The translations under genes were made by a program, and so were the position numbers. Under the pieces are notes generated by a model. The model worked only from the letters and a program-made list of their open reading frames with translations, was not told where the DNA came from and searched no databases. Of a stretch of DNA of 30,971 nt, positions 18,882 to 29,538 are shown one piece after another. Source of the stretch: Chara braunii (lineage: Eukaryota > Streptophyta > Charophyceae > Charales > Characeae); the NCBI GenBank assembly GCA_003427395.1, contig BFEA01000026.1:3398605-3429575 (forward strand). The letters run 5' to 3'. The number at the start of each line of letters is the position of its first letter. Positions within the stretch are counted from its first letter, which is position 1.

Positions 18882-19036
18882 AGGTACTTAGTCTAGTGGT
18901 TTAAGGCCCTTTTGCAAGGCCTCTATCCAGTGGTGGTAAGAGAGCCACGAGGATTGAGGCTTTGCCTAGTGAGCCGCTCCATCTATTGGTGGGGAGCATC
19001 ACCTGCTGGAAACCGGGTCCAGCGTCCCACATATAC
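18882..19036 (+). mobile_element. Candidate tRNA-derived SINE
   Basis: GAGGTACTTAGTCTAGTGGTT contains TAGTCTAGTGG (18889-18899), a good Pol III A-box match of the kind seen in tRNA genes, within a CTTA/TAAG D-arm-like stem. A second D-arm-like stem CTCT...AGAG follows at about 18923-18944. A B box is not clean; GGATTGAGGCT (18951) and GGGTCCAGCGTCCC (19015) are weak candidates. The 3' part (CTCCATCTATTGGTGGGGAG onward) is repeated at 14555-14612. Head fragments GAGGTACTAGTGGTTTAA are also visible on the minus strand at 18140-18157. Confidence 0.4.
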
Positions 19037-19428
19037 ACCCTTGATTCGATTGGAGTCTAAGATCTTAGGCCATGGTGCCACTGGGCTGGAAACCGGGTCC
19101 AGCATCCCATCCAATCTTCTCTTTCCTAGCTAACCTAAGGCCTGGACTGGTGATGGGGGGAGAGCCACCGAGGGGCACCAGTGAGGTCCCCCTCCAACCT
19201 CGAGCTCTAGCCATCCACCCGCTACCCTCATTGGCACCTGCAGTAATCAACATAGTAAGAGAAGCAGCCCCTGCTAGAAACCGGGTCCAGCGTCCCATCC
19301 ATACAACCGTGCTGAGAGGGTCGCATACTTCTAGTCACATTGACCCTTTTTTGGAAAAAAAACTTGGGCCAAAGCATACTGAGAGAAAAAACAAGGAAAA
19401 GCAGTCCCTGCTGGAAACCGGGTCAAGC
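19005..19428 (+). repeat. Four copies of GCTGGAAACCGGGTCCAGC motif
   Basis: The 19-bp motif is at 19005-19023, 19085-19103, 19273-19291 (one change) and 19410-19428 (one change), each followed by GYRTCCCA. Two more are at 14586 and 14936. Each can fold as a 6-bp GCTGGA/TCCAGC stem with a 7-nt loop. The sequence between copies is unrelated, so they are dispersed rather than tandem. Confidence 0.65.
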
Positions 19429-19479
19429 ATCCCATACATCATCATAATGAAACGAGCAAAAACTGCCAAAAAGGAAATT

Positions 19480-21245
19480 TCCGAAAAAATAAGATGGCCT
19501 TTAGTGCGCTGCTCAGGTTCTTGGGAACGGTACCACAAGAGACAAAGGGTGAGGGGGAAAGGGTCTGCAAAGTCTTGAGCATGCCGCAACGGGTTGCTGG
19601 GATCAATCTTTGTCCATTCGCGAAAGTGAAGCTGATAATCCCTTGTTATTTCTGCCTGTTGTCCCCTCTGCAGTCCTTCCTCCATCTGACGATGATCCTG
19701 CCCATCCTCTGCCCAAGTTACCCATCCTTCTCTCCTCTCGCTCAACCAATCCTCGCAAAACTGCGAGATAACCCTGTCAATATCCCTTTTTTTGGTGTGC
19801 AACTGACTTAGTTTTTCCTTAACCGCACCCCACTCGGCCGTAATCTCGTGTTGAACCAAAAGTCTTAGCTTCTTCGTGACTTCCCCCTCTTCTACCCTTG
19901 CTCCCTCTATTTCCAGGATGCATCTTCTCCACCATATAACCCATAGGACAACACGCCTTCCCACGCGGAACATATTCTTTTTGAATGTATTCCCTTGAAT
20001 CTGAGGATAGTGTCCCAGAAGTATGGCCCTCCATTCCCATGGCCAAGTCGAACCCTGTACCATGTGTCGCCAAATCCTGTCCCACCACCTCCACAGTAGG
20101 ACAGTCGCGGGACACTGAAGGAAGATGTGCTCTATCGTCTCGGAGCATTTTTTATTGGGGTAGCCCTAGAGACATCTGTCACTCTGTGACATCGAGGCAG
20201 TGCTCGCCCCCGCTGTTCCAAATGGGAGTGATATATTAACCAATCGTTAGTTGGTAGGCACCGGTGTGCGATCTGCCACTGTAGGGTGGAGACATTTGCC
20301 GGCCTCTTTCCATAATCCGCAAACCACCTTATGAGTTTTAGCAAGCCGCGATCCACGTTGAGATGGTGATACCATCTATCTTCTACAGTATCTCGCAGCC
20401 TACGTTTAGGTCTCAGCATTCGGTATACTGACTTTGATTTTAAGCCAGCAAGTGTTAATGATCGTGCCCTTCCCTCCTTGCTTAAATTTCCCGAATTTCT
20501 CGGATCATTCCAGGACCAGTGCCACTCCTCGGGGTGGAAAGGGAGGTCCTCAATCGAGGTCATGGGTCGATAGGCTCTCCATCCTCTACTTTCGTGAATA
20601 ATTCTGACTCGATATACTTCCTTTTTTTCCTTCCAGATAAAGGGTTGTTTGCTCCCTCATAGTTGATCCTCCTTTTGAATGGAGAAGACTTCGATCAACA
20701 CTTGCGTTTGATCTACCAAGTGAACCTGCCCTACTTGGTTTTCGGAGTTGGGAAAACCCACCCAATCTCCTTCTACCAAACGAGGACCCTTCCGGAGGGT
20801 GATGTACCAGTGGGGTGGGGAACTGTCAAAGCGATCGTTAAGTGCGTCCTCAGTGAAATGACAATATCACAATCATGGACGCATTATTTTTACACTTTTC
20901 TAGTTCCTTGTACTAAAGTCCCAAAGGTCCCCCACCGTCCTGACCCCGTGTTTCACCTAACCTTTCCACGGAAAGTCTGAACTACATATCATGCGACCAA
21001 GAGAGTCTGTGATTAATCTATTACCAAATAGGGGTTATTTAAAAATTTCCTCCCACCTATTTGATGTTGGGCGATTAGGAGGGGGAAACTTCCTCCATAC
21101 TAGTAAGAGGCGCAACCATTGTTCATCCGCGGGGTCCCGATTTCTATATTTCCTTGGTAGCTTTTAGATCCCACGTCGTTTCTACACTCAGTCGATGACT
21201 TTATCCATTATCACCGCTGTTGTGCAGTCAATAGAATTACCCAGT
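19480..21245 (-). pseudogene. LINE C-terminal half (connection and zinc-knuckle), interrupted by copy 2
   Basis: Minus-strand translation from about 21235 down gives, with stops and frameshifts: RDPADEQWLRLLLVWRKF, PLFGNRLITDS, HGVRTVGDLWD (the L1 connection region), RVRIIHESRGWRAYRPM, then LQWQIAHRCLPTNDWL, C-SETIEHIFLQCPATVLLW and WPWEWRAILLG, ending in a long charged tail (RVGRRVVLWVIWWRRC to about 19490). This is the standard order after RT in plant-type L1-like LINEs, with a zf-RVT C...C..ETIEHIFLQC knuckle. A frameshift near 20150 splits the knuckle. The 5' boundary meets the start of element copy 2, and the missing RT part lies beyond it at 29384-30310 in the same orientation. I therefore read both as one LINE split by insertion. 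Confidence 0.75.
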
Positions 21246-21256
21246 GCACGTTGTCG
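21246..21256 (+). repeat. 5' terminal inverted repeat, copy 2
   Basis: GCACGTTGTCG is an 11-bp perfect inverted match to 29373-29383. The core ACGTTGTCG is shared with copy 1. Confidence 0.7.
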
Positions 21257-21817
21257 AGCGCATCGGTCCGGCACTACTCAGAGGTAGCGCGGGACCCTCC
21301 CGGCCGCGTCACACAGGAGTTGGTCTAATCCTCGTCGCGAATATATACGTGGAGCTTCCGCAAACCGCTCCGACCGAGTGCGCTAGCCATACCTCTCGCG
21401 AACCCCTACGACTGGATAGGGCCTACGCGAGACACGACTTACCTCCACCTTACGAGAGCTATCACCTCCCTTCCGTGGGCGTATCCCTGCCGAGCTACCA
21501 GTCCATAATACGAAAGCTAATCAGTTGCAATCGCAGAGGTGGACCAGCCGAGGGCGTTTCTCGTTCGCTGTAGCATAGGGGGTACGCGAGGTAGTACGCC
21601 TCTATCGGGCCCGCACGAACCGACATCTTGGGGGGCTGAGGTCCCAAGCGCGACTCGTCGCCGGTCGACTATGACGTATCCCACATGCCACGCGCACACC
21701 ACTATAAGGAACATAAAAATAACACACCCACACAACGTACACACGAAACGACACAACATAACCAACGCGTCAACGCTCCTAGTCCCTCGGTAGCCATCCC
21801 ATAACTTTTCCGATGCG

Positions 21818-21910
21818 GAAATTGAATAGGCGTCGCGCGCAAGACTTAGTATAAAACCGCGCGGACGCGGGGCTAACTCATATCGACTCGCAATGCAAAC
21901 GTACGCAGGC
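21818..21910 (+). promoter_or_regulatory. TATA module, copy 2, first unit
   Basis: AATAGGCGTCGCGCGCAAGAC precedes TATAAAA (21850-21856) and CCGCGCGGACGCGGGGCTAA. This corresponds to 2764-2850 in copy 1 and keeps both the TATA and the downstream CTCATATC. Confidence 0.45.
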
Positions 21911-22083
21911 AGTCGCAATGATGACGTACTATGTAGTAACCATACTCACGCGGTCCTCGTTAATCTCGAGGGTCGCATTCGACACTCAAGTGTCGGCTGA
22001 CACGCACTTTGAGGGTTAATCTCTGACAACTGCCATGCGCGGTTGAAGACCACACACCCTCTTCTGCACTCTGTGCAGAGTGG

Positions 22084-22603
22084 GTGGTACACAGGTCCAT
22101 ACCTGTGGTGGCAGTCGTTTCTTACTGCCCTGGAGATGAGCCCCACTCCAGGCCTGGACAAAAGTCAAGGGGGTTGACTTTGATGGTTGTCGCGGACTAC
22201 AACGTCCACTATAAATCCTAAAAAGCAAGAATGGGCCGAAGATCCCCCTATCCCAAAGGAGTCATGACCCTGGGATACCCCCTTTCGGTTAGTGTCAGCG
22301 GCCGATAATAATCCCAAGCGTTCGTGCATACGTGCGAGTCCCTTGATCCCCTAAGCTTTAGGCGCTAGGGCGGTGAGACGTCGCGCGCAGGATTCTTATA
22401 TAAAGTCGCGCGGTTGCAGACCAATTCTATACCAACCAACGATGCTAGTCATACGTGGTAATCGCGGCTCCGGCCTCGCGATATTGAATGACTAAAGGAA
22501 TATATCGTGAGGGGTTACCCCTCACGATTTTGAACGGCTGAAGGACATGCCGTTCAACCCTCGGGACATTTCTGCCCTCAGGGTTGGGTGTTTTGACGGG
22601 CGG
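22084..22603 (+). repeat. Promoter-block duplication present only in copy 2
   Basis: Copy 1 passes directly from GCACTCTGCACACAGTGG to GCAAATAGGCTCTGC, whereas copy 2 carries about 520 bp between the same words. The extra DNA is a diverged second copy of the preceding block: GACGTCGCGCGCAGG, TATATAAA (22397-22404), GTCGCGCGG and ACGATGC parallel 21830-21895. The offset is about 547 bp. Either copy 1 lost one unit or copy 2 gained one long ago. Confidence 0.6.
22461..22585. repeat. Cluster of four consecutive hairpins
   Basis: The stems are ATCGCG/CGCGAT (22461-22482); ATCGTGAGGGGT/ACCCCTCACGAT with a single-base centre (22504-22528); TTGAACGGC/GCCGTTCAA (22530-22557); and AACCCT/AGGGTT with inner GGG/CCC (22556-22585). 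Linkers share TTGAAYGRCTRAAGGA. Together with CGACACTCAAGTGTCG at 21980-21995 they form a structured leader-like region downstream of the TATA modules. Confidence 0.65.
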
Positions 22604-22799
22604 AGCGAATAGGCTCTGCGCGAGGGTCTAGGGCTTGGGACGTCCTGGACAAGGACCTTGAATCCCGGCTTTGGACCAACGTCCGACTAGGAAACCCCCA
22701 AGAAGCAAACAAGTAAAAGGATGGGCCTTCCTTATATTCCTTAGTCTTACCCTATGGGTAAACTTTTAGTACGGGACCCCTCAGGCCACATGAACATCC

Positions 22800-22905
22800 A
22801 TCATAGGTGCACACATGTATGCGTATATAAGGGGAATAGTATGCGATAATCACTTTTCACAATCACAGTGAGGTTTCTCACAACCATATGTATACATGTG
22901 ATCGC
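22800..22905 (+). promoter_or_regulatory. Further TATA module, copy 2
   Basis: TATATAAG (22824-22831) is followed by AATCACTTTTCACAATCACAGTG, matching 3281-3313 of copy 1 in order and spacing. Confidence 0.3.
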
Positions 22906-23509
22906 AGACAATCAAACCCAGGATCTAAGCCACAACACGTAACTGCAATCACATCAAAGAGTCAAACAATAGTTCACGCACTACACGGAGTCAACCCCAA
23001 CCATTCTCGACACTCATACCCCTCGCTTTAGCCATGCAAGCCCCAACCTCCTGTCCAACCAGCCATAAATAAATACTCAGTATCTCTGTTTAATGACCAT
23101 TCAATAACAGTTCGGGTAAAACCTTAATGAAATAATAAATTCACCAGGGCTAAAGCCTTTTAGGTTGAGTGCGAAAGGTGAATTGGAATTGAGTCGTAGA
23201 CTAACGAATGGGCAAACGACCTGTTATCAGTGATAACAGAAGATGATCCTTAGAGGATCAAGCTGAATCTAGACCAAATCTTGAATCCAGTCAAACAAGA
23301 TGGTCTGTACCACAAGACAGGTCATCGTCGAAGACTAAGACTATAAATCCTTATGACGCAATCTCTTTATCACGGTCCTATGAGAATTATCCAGACTAAC
23401 TATGCCATAATTCTTATTTCTAACATAGGGGTCAAAAACATTATACTCTTATGACATAATTCCTTCTATCTAAGGTGACAGGCTAAAATCGCCACCTGCC
23501 AAAATATTA

Positions 23510-24090
23510 TAGCTCCTCTACCTTAGGGAAATTTCGGTAGCGCTTCCTGTAAGAAAAGTGTCTTTCCCGAATTTATACTAACTCAGATATGAAAAGATAG
23601 AGAAAATCTTTAACTCTGAAAGTCAAATTCGGTCTAACTCCCTGAATTAGTAAAAATTTGGGCAGCACCCCCTTTGCAAGGGAATACTTCCCAGATTTAT
23701 ACTAGGTCAGGTATGAACTCAAAGACAACTTGAGTCCAACCAAGACAGAATTCAACCAACTCCCTAGTTTTGCAGAAATTTCGGCAGCACTCCCTTTTGA
23801 AAAGTGTTATTCCAAAATTTATACAAGACTAAGTTCAAAATTTCAACCAACTTTGACTCCCCAAAGTCCAATTTTGTCTAACTCCTTGAATTAGTAAAAA
23901 TTTGGGCAGCACTCCCTCTAGAAAATGAGGCTTTCCAGATTTTTTACTAAGTCAAAGATAAGACCAGTCGAACTTTGCCAAGCAGAATCTGACTAACTTC
24001 TTGGATTTATAGAAATTTTGGCATCGCTTCCCGTAGAGAAAGTAGCTTGCCAAAATTTATACAAAGTCAAGTATAAAAAAATATCTTAGA
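23510..24090 (+). repeat. Tandem ~120-bp array, 5 units, copy 2
   Basis: Units start near 23525, 23645, 23770, 23890 and 24010. Each carries AAATTTYGGCAGCRCTTCC-like words, then GTAAGAAAAGT or a variant, then AAATTTATACTAAGTCAAG and AGTCCAATTTTGTCTAACTC. The matching array in copy 1 has three units. Confidence 0.65.
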
Positions 24091-24354
24091 AAATGCAGAA
24101 ACTGATCTGAGTAAAAAAGTTACTACAGCAAATGCAAGAATTGAAACTAACTCCTATCGCTCTAGCTCATGGGGAGCAGCTAAAGCAACTACCTATCAAG
24201 GTGAAACTCAAACAAGGTAGTGACTTCACTCAGCCTCATGCAAGCCAAACCACAAAGATAAGTACTCTCGTTATCCCAAGTTCATTTGGGCAAACAATAG
24301 TTCATAATTTTTCAGTAACTTAACACCTTATACCCCGCTTACATAAGGCATAAG

Positions 24355-25250
24355 GTCAAGCCACCCAAACTTATGGAATGTACCTTACTTTAACCAGACA
24401 TAGAGTAAGGATATGAGCCTGACTTTGCCAGAGGATATACACAAATAGAGGGCACAACTACTTTTCTCTTCTTTGGGCACATGACTAGACCACTCTGGTC
24501 GCCCCGACCTGTTTAACGTATCCAAGTTATATATACTTGTCTTCCCCTTTATCTTCTAAGGCTGCATATGACTGAACTAACTTAAGTTCAGCTTGCCCCA
24601 GTTTACCATCAATTCTATTTTTAGTTATACTCTCTTCAAGTTGTGATAGGCTATAGTCACACCACCTAAACTTATAGAACAGTCTGATTAACACGTTCTT
24701 AAATAGAATAATAGTAAGGTATAGCCAAGTTATAACCTTTGGGTTCCAACATGTGCGAGCTGAACTTACAGAACATTCTGGCTCCCTGCCTGATTAATTT
24801 CTTTCTGAACCATTTTGTGCGTGGCATTGGGCTAGATCACCTGAACTTACAGAACGATCTGCTCTCTGTCAGGTTCATTTTTTCTTGAATGAAAGCAGGA
24901 AGAGGTTAAGCCACCTAAACTTATAGAATAACTTAGACCTCCTCGTTCAGAACCAAATAAACAGAGGAAAACCCAAAATAAACAAGGCGACCAAGGCACC
25001 TGAACTTACAGAATGCGCTTGGTCCCTGAAAAATCATCCACATTCAGCCTTCCCAAATTAGAGCAGTCAGGCCACCTAAACTTATAGAACAACCTGACCC
25101 TCCATGCAAGGTCACAACACTGGGTCTCCCCAAACTTATGGGGACTTCCCAACCTCCAGAGCAATCAGGACCCCTAAACTTATAGAAAGGTCTGACGCTC
25201 CATACAAAACCAAAAATAAACAAAGCACTGAGTCTCCCCAAACTTATGGG
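24355..25250 (+). repeat. Spaced array of AAACTTATAG motif, copy 2
   Basis: Ten units all read forward, near 24362, 24666, 24758, 24838, 24912, 24998, 25076, 25126, 25170 and 25234. Consensus is CACCTRAACTTAYAGAAC followed by RNTCTG, with a CTCCCCAAACTTATGGGGA variant at 25126 and 25234. Spacing is mostly 45-95 bp. Confidence 0.7.
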
Positions 25251-25979
25251 GACCTTTCAGCCTCAACAACCCACTCACCCATCATCCAAATCAGTCCGCC
25301 ATCCTGCCTTTCCCAGATGCAGTTCTTTTTAACAATCTGATTTCATACAATCAATAAAGATGAAACTGAAATTGAGCAGACATTCCTTTACTTAGTCTAG
25401 TTCAGTGTCCTGAAAGTCAAACCAAAATTGAAGTAGGGCTGCACATCATCTATTCAGTCAAAGATGCAATGGGTGATACAGATAGGGGTTATAATTGGGT
25501 TTATAGAAGGAAAAACAATGGTTACCTGTCAGTTCCCTGCCTCCAAAAATCCTCCTGAGTTCCGGCAGAGCTCCCACAATCGGTGGGGTGAACCTCCCAA
25601 AGAGGTCTTGGCACGGATTACGGGTTGCAATCCCGCATGCCGCCTTCCCCTCAGAACCAACAGACTAGACTTAAAGTAAGAAGGGTAGAAGGATAAGGTT
25701 TTTAGACTCTCAGATCCAAGGAGGGTGCTCTCAGACTCGCAGGAGAGGGCCTTGGTACCTTCAGCGCCCGAGGGCCCCGCAATGGCAACCAATGTGACAG
25801 CTTGGTTCAACTAGAGCCAACTTCCAAACTCAACCCCCTGACTAGCTCCCAACTACAACATCAATCCCCCTCCTCAAGTCCAATTGCGGCTGCACATCCG
25901 CCTGTAACAGCCCTTGAAGGCAACAACAATACACAGTGGTGGTCGGCAACGATAGTAACAGTCCGTGCTCGGTCCGTGG

Positions 25980-26190
25980 CAGCAGCATTTGACGGTCGTT
26001 AACAACAACAACAGCAACCGCCAGCAGCTGCAATCCATGCACTTTCAACAGTACCAGCGGTACACAGCGACATAGATCAGCAGGCAGCGACAGTGGTACA
26101 CAGCAGCCCGTAATCCACAGTCTGTAGTCCGCAGTCTACAGCCTTTCACCTGCAGTCCAACAATCTTTCATCCATAGTCCAACAGTCTTT
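25980..26190. repeat. CAA/CAG-rich low-complexity tract
   Basis: AACAACAACAACAGCAACCG near 26000 leads into CAGCGACA repeats and then AGTCCACAGTC-type repeats (about 26110-26190). It lies in the middle of copy 2 and has no clear counterpart in copy 1. Confidence 0.5.
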
Positions 26191-29100
26191 TGAATGACTT
26201 CGCTCGACAGGTGTTCAACTTACTAGTCTGCGGGCGGGTTCACACCTTCGACAAACAGGAGCTCTGCGTTGGAATAGTTAGTACTAAACGCACTGAACGG
26301 CTATGGCGCTGCAGCAAGCTCGACACACCGACAACTCCTCCCCAAGCAGCAATAGCCACACTGTATCAGCTAAACACTAAGCCGTTTCGCTGTCTCTAAC
26401 CACCGACACTCTATCCAGTAGCAAGTCGCGCCCCGGGCGAGCCTGCAGTTTCAACTTGAGAGCACCTCAACATCCATACGAGGTACGATAGTAACATCTC
26501 TTTGAATCACCCAACAAAACTTCAGAACTCAGGCTATCACTGCCTCAAATATCTAGGCTGCAGGTTATTCAAAGAGCAGGCCGATATACTATAGCCCCAG
26601 ATAACATGACAACTTCACACAGTGGAAATACACCGGCGTCTTCCAGCCAGATAGCACAACGAACGATCCTATCAATCCCAGAGTGAGATGGATACTTCCT
26701 GCCCCACGTCCACACTCTCCTCAGACTAATGCACCTGCCCTCTGACCCGGCCAGGTTCAACTGGTCAAAAGAAAGAGAAAATTCCTTGAAACAAAATTAC
26801 ACCGACGGACAGGAGCCTCACGATGGATGGTTTGGATAGTGAGTAGGTTTTCCTTACAGAGGAAGATCGTCATGCCTGAGAGCGAGGATGGCATCCGCGG
26901 TCATCAGCGTTGTGCAGCGGGACGACCACAATCCGCTGCTCCGTACAAACGCGGCGCAAGCTCAAACGGATCTTCTCGCCAGAGTATGGAGCCGCGCCTT
27001 GCTACTTCGCCAGCCACTCCCCACGTACACACACCGGGCTATAGGTAAGTCTCTAGCCCCACTATTAGCCTCCCCCCCGTTGCAGCATGTGCAAACCCGA
27101 ATGAATCTTCCACTAGAACACGGAAAGATACCTCGCCATTCTTAGGCCATCTTCCTCCCGACGCAGTACCTCATACCCGTGCCGATCGGTCCCTCGATTT
27201 ATCTCCAAATCCAGCATCGCCATTGGGTTTGTCCTGGCAACCAACGCTATGGGCGAGTCTCCATTTGCCCGATGTCGCCGATAAACGAGCGTGGAGTAAC
27301 TTTCTCCTTCAGACCTTGCCCCCACCCCCGCGCAGCGTTCCTTTCTCCGTACCGCCTACCCCACTAACTCCCTACTAATATGACCTGACCGTTCGATTCG
27401 CCTGGGGCTAAAAACCCCGGTGATAACTCTTTCGCTGGCATCGCTGCCAAACTTTGTCAAGGACCGGTGGGTTCACGTTCTCCACTCTCACTCCTTATCG
27501 CCATAGCTCGTACTCGTCCATTCTTACCTCCGAATGCATCTGGCGTGATAAAGCGTCCAGGTTCTTCCGCCTTCCCGCAGGCGGTACCTCAGCTACCGCA
27601 GTTTTTGACAGCAGCAGACTCTTCTGCGTTCGGCCCGGCAGCGACGACCGCCTCCAGCTAGCTTCTGAAAGAACTGGCCACCAAGTTGCTCGATAAGCCC
27701 TTTTACCTCTACACGTAGTTCGACGACCGATTCGCATGACAGCTCCCGCGATTCGGACAAAGCTTCGGCGGGAACCAACTACTAAACGGTCCAAATAGTC
27801 TCTCGCCCCTAAACCCAAGTCCGATTTCCTGGTTCATTCTGCAGCATTGTTGCAGGCCTATACCATGGTGCCCCTAATCCATACGCTAGCCCCCTGACGC
27901 CGTTTTTCAGTCTGGTTCGACCTCGCTGTCTGCGAGCTCCTCCGTCCCCCTTCCTGTGCTAGCCCGTCGTCTCCTAATAGCGCAAGACCGCTCATCACCT
28001 ATACTTGGCCTGGGCATTTATCAGCACAGCCCGTGGGCCAATTGTGGTGGGAGTAAATATTCACTATAGATTGTAGAATGTGCTGCGGCTTACCTTCCAA
28101 ATCGACTGGCCCGTGTACGCTGGTGATGCTGTAGCAAGCAACCTATGCACAGCCATGGTAGTGATCCCAACACTGCTAAAGGTGGAATGATTTTCACAGA
28201 GCCCACTGGATGCTCAACTCATTTGCACACCTTCTCATAGTCCCCCCCGGACCATTCTACCCGAGCACGGCCTCCCGCCACTTTCGAGTTCCGATGGGCA
28301 AACTCACATTCAGACCTCATCTAGCAAATTGTGGGTGGCGAACAGTACCCCTGCAAAAGGTCCACGCCACCCTGGTCTCCTTCTAGGCTTGTGGGCTAAT
28401 CGCCCACCTGCTCGCATGCAAGTTGAACTCCTCGGCCCGTATTTATTCCAAAACAGGTGGAATAAGGAAATTCCGCCCGCATCCCAAAACATGCGGAAAC
28501 CCAAATACGGATCTGGTTCTTCAACAGCTCGTCGGTGTGCCCACTGCGCTGGGCCTTTCGGGTCCGCGACCGATCTCGCAAACCCACGCCGGGCCCAAAC
28601 AGAGAACACGGGAAAATAGTAGTAATAAAATTAAAACCAATCCCAAAAAGAAAGGAAGAAAGACTTAAGGAGGTCGAGGTGCAAAACTTAATATAGCTCT
28701 CTTCCTTGGCCCTGCAACGCGGGCCCGCGACCGGACTCCCCCGACAAAACTAAAGGGGATAGTCCCGGAGGACCCTCAAGCCCTCAACCCTTCCGATGCT
28801 CCGCTGCTCCTATACTGCTGTCCGTTGGCCTCCAACCCCGTATCTTCTCCGTGTAGGTCCAGTGTCGTAACCAATAGGGTTAAGCCCAAACCTGGGACCA
28901 GCCGGCGCGAAATTTTATAAAAACGGTGTCGCGCTAGATTCTAAGTTTAAAATTCGACTTGGGCCTTACTTCTGTCCACAACCAGTCGCGTGGCCACCCA
29001 ACACTCACGCCAGCTTACCCGAGCCATACCATAACCATTATGCGCCCTCCTTCATTCGTCAGTCCTGCCGTTGGTCAATCATACCGAACCAAAAACGTGG

Positions 29101-29372
29101 TACAGCTAATTAACACCCTTACCTTAATCAACAATTAGGAACTAGACCGGCCAACTATGGAGGCCCCTACATCAATACAAACGAAAAGAAAGGATCACAC
29201 GCGCCCCCTAAACTTCACGTGCTCACATATCCTCTACACTGGTCAATTATCCAGTCAATGTAACTCTCAGACATTGTCGCGCCTCACACAGTATACTCAA
29301 CCTTTTTAAACTAGGTTTAATTTCTATCACTTGCAAAAACCAAGGCGGATACACTTGTCAGGGCATTCGCGC

Positions 29373-29383
29373 CGACAACGTGC
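29373..29383 (+). repeat. 3' terminal inverted repeat, copy 2
   Basis: CGACAACGTGC is the reverse complement of 21246-21256. Upstream, ATTCGCGC is identical to the same position in copy 1. Confidence 0.7.
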
Positions 29384-29502
29384 GCATAGGCCCTTCCCGA
29401 GAGCGGATGAGCACGTCAGGGTGTCTGACCATTGCAACGAATTCAAAGAATGTTCCTAAAGATTGAACAGATGGACATTGCATATGGTAGGAGTTGCGGT
29501 CG

Positions 29503-29535
<33 letters not shown>
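29503..29535. repeat. A33 tract inside the LINE
   Basis: Thirty-three A interrupt the LINE coding region. On the LINE's own (minus) strand this is poly(T), so it is not the LINE's tail. It may be a poly(A)-only retroposon insertion or an expanded tract. Confidence 0.8.

Positions 29536-29538
<3 letters not shown>

Larger units (their letters stand above)
21246..29383 (+). mobile_element. Copy 2 of large noncoding TIR or LTR-like element
   Basis: This 8.14-kb unit starts GCACGTTGTCG (21246-21256) and ends in its exact reverse complement CGACAACGTGC (29373-29383). It is collinear with copy 1. It differs by a duplicated promoter-like block (about 22084-22603 has no partner in copy 1), five rather than three ~120-bp array units, no MITE, and the opposite orientation of 24747-25197. 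LINE sequence in the same orientation continues on both sides, so it is a discrete insertion. No protein is recognised in any frame. No convincing target duplication is seen; only GC/GC, or GTGC/GCGC with one mismatch, abuts the ends. Alternatives are a nonautonomous DNA transposon or a solo LTR. Confidence 0.78.

Noticed and set aside
9444-21245. Copies 1 and 2 as the two LTRs of one retrotransposon with an 11.8-kb interior
   Set aside because: Copy 2 interrupts a LINE whose other half lies immediately to its right, so it inserted on its own. The interior holds only unrelated LINE and SINE fragments, with no gag-pol and no polypurine tract.
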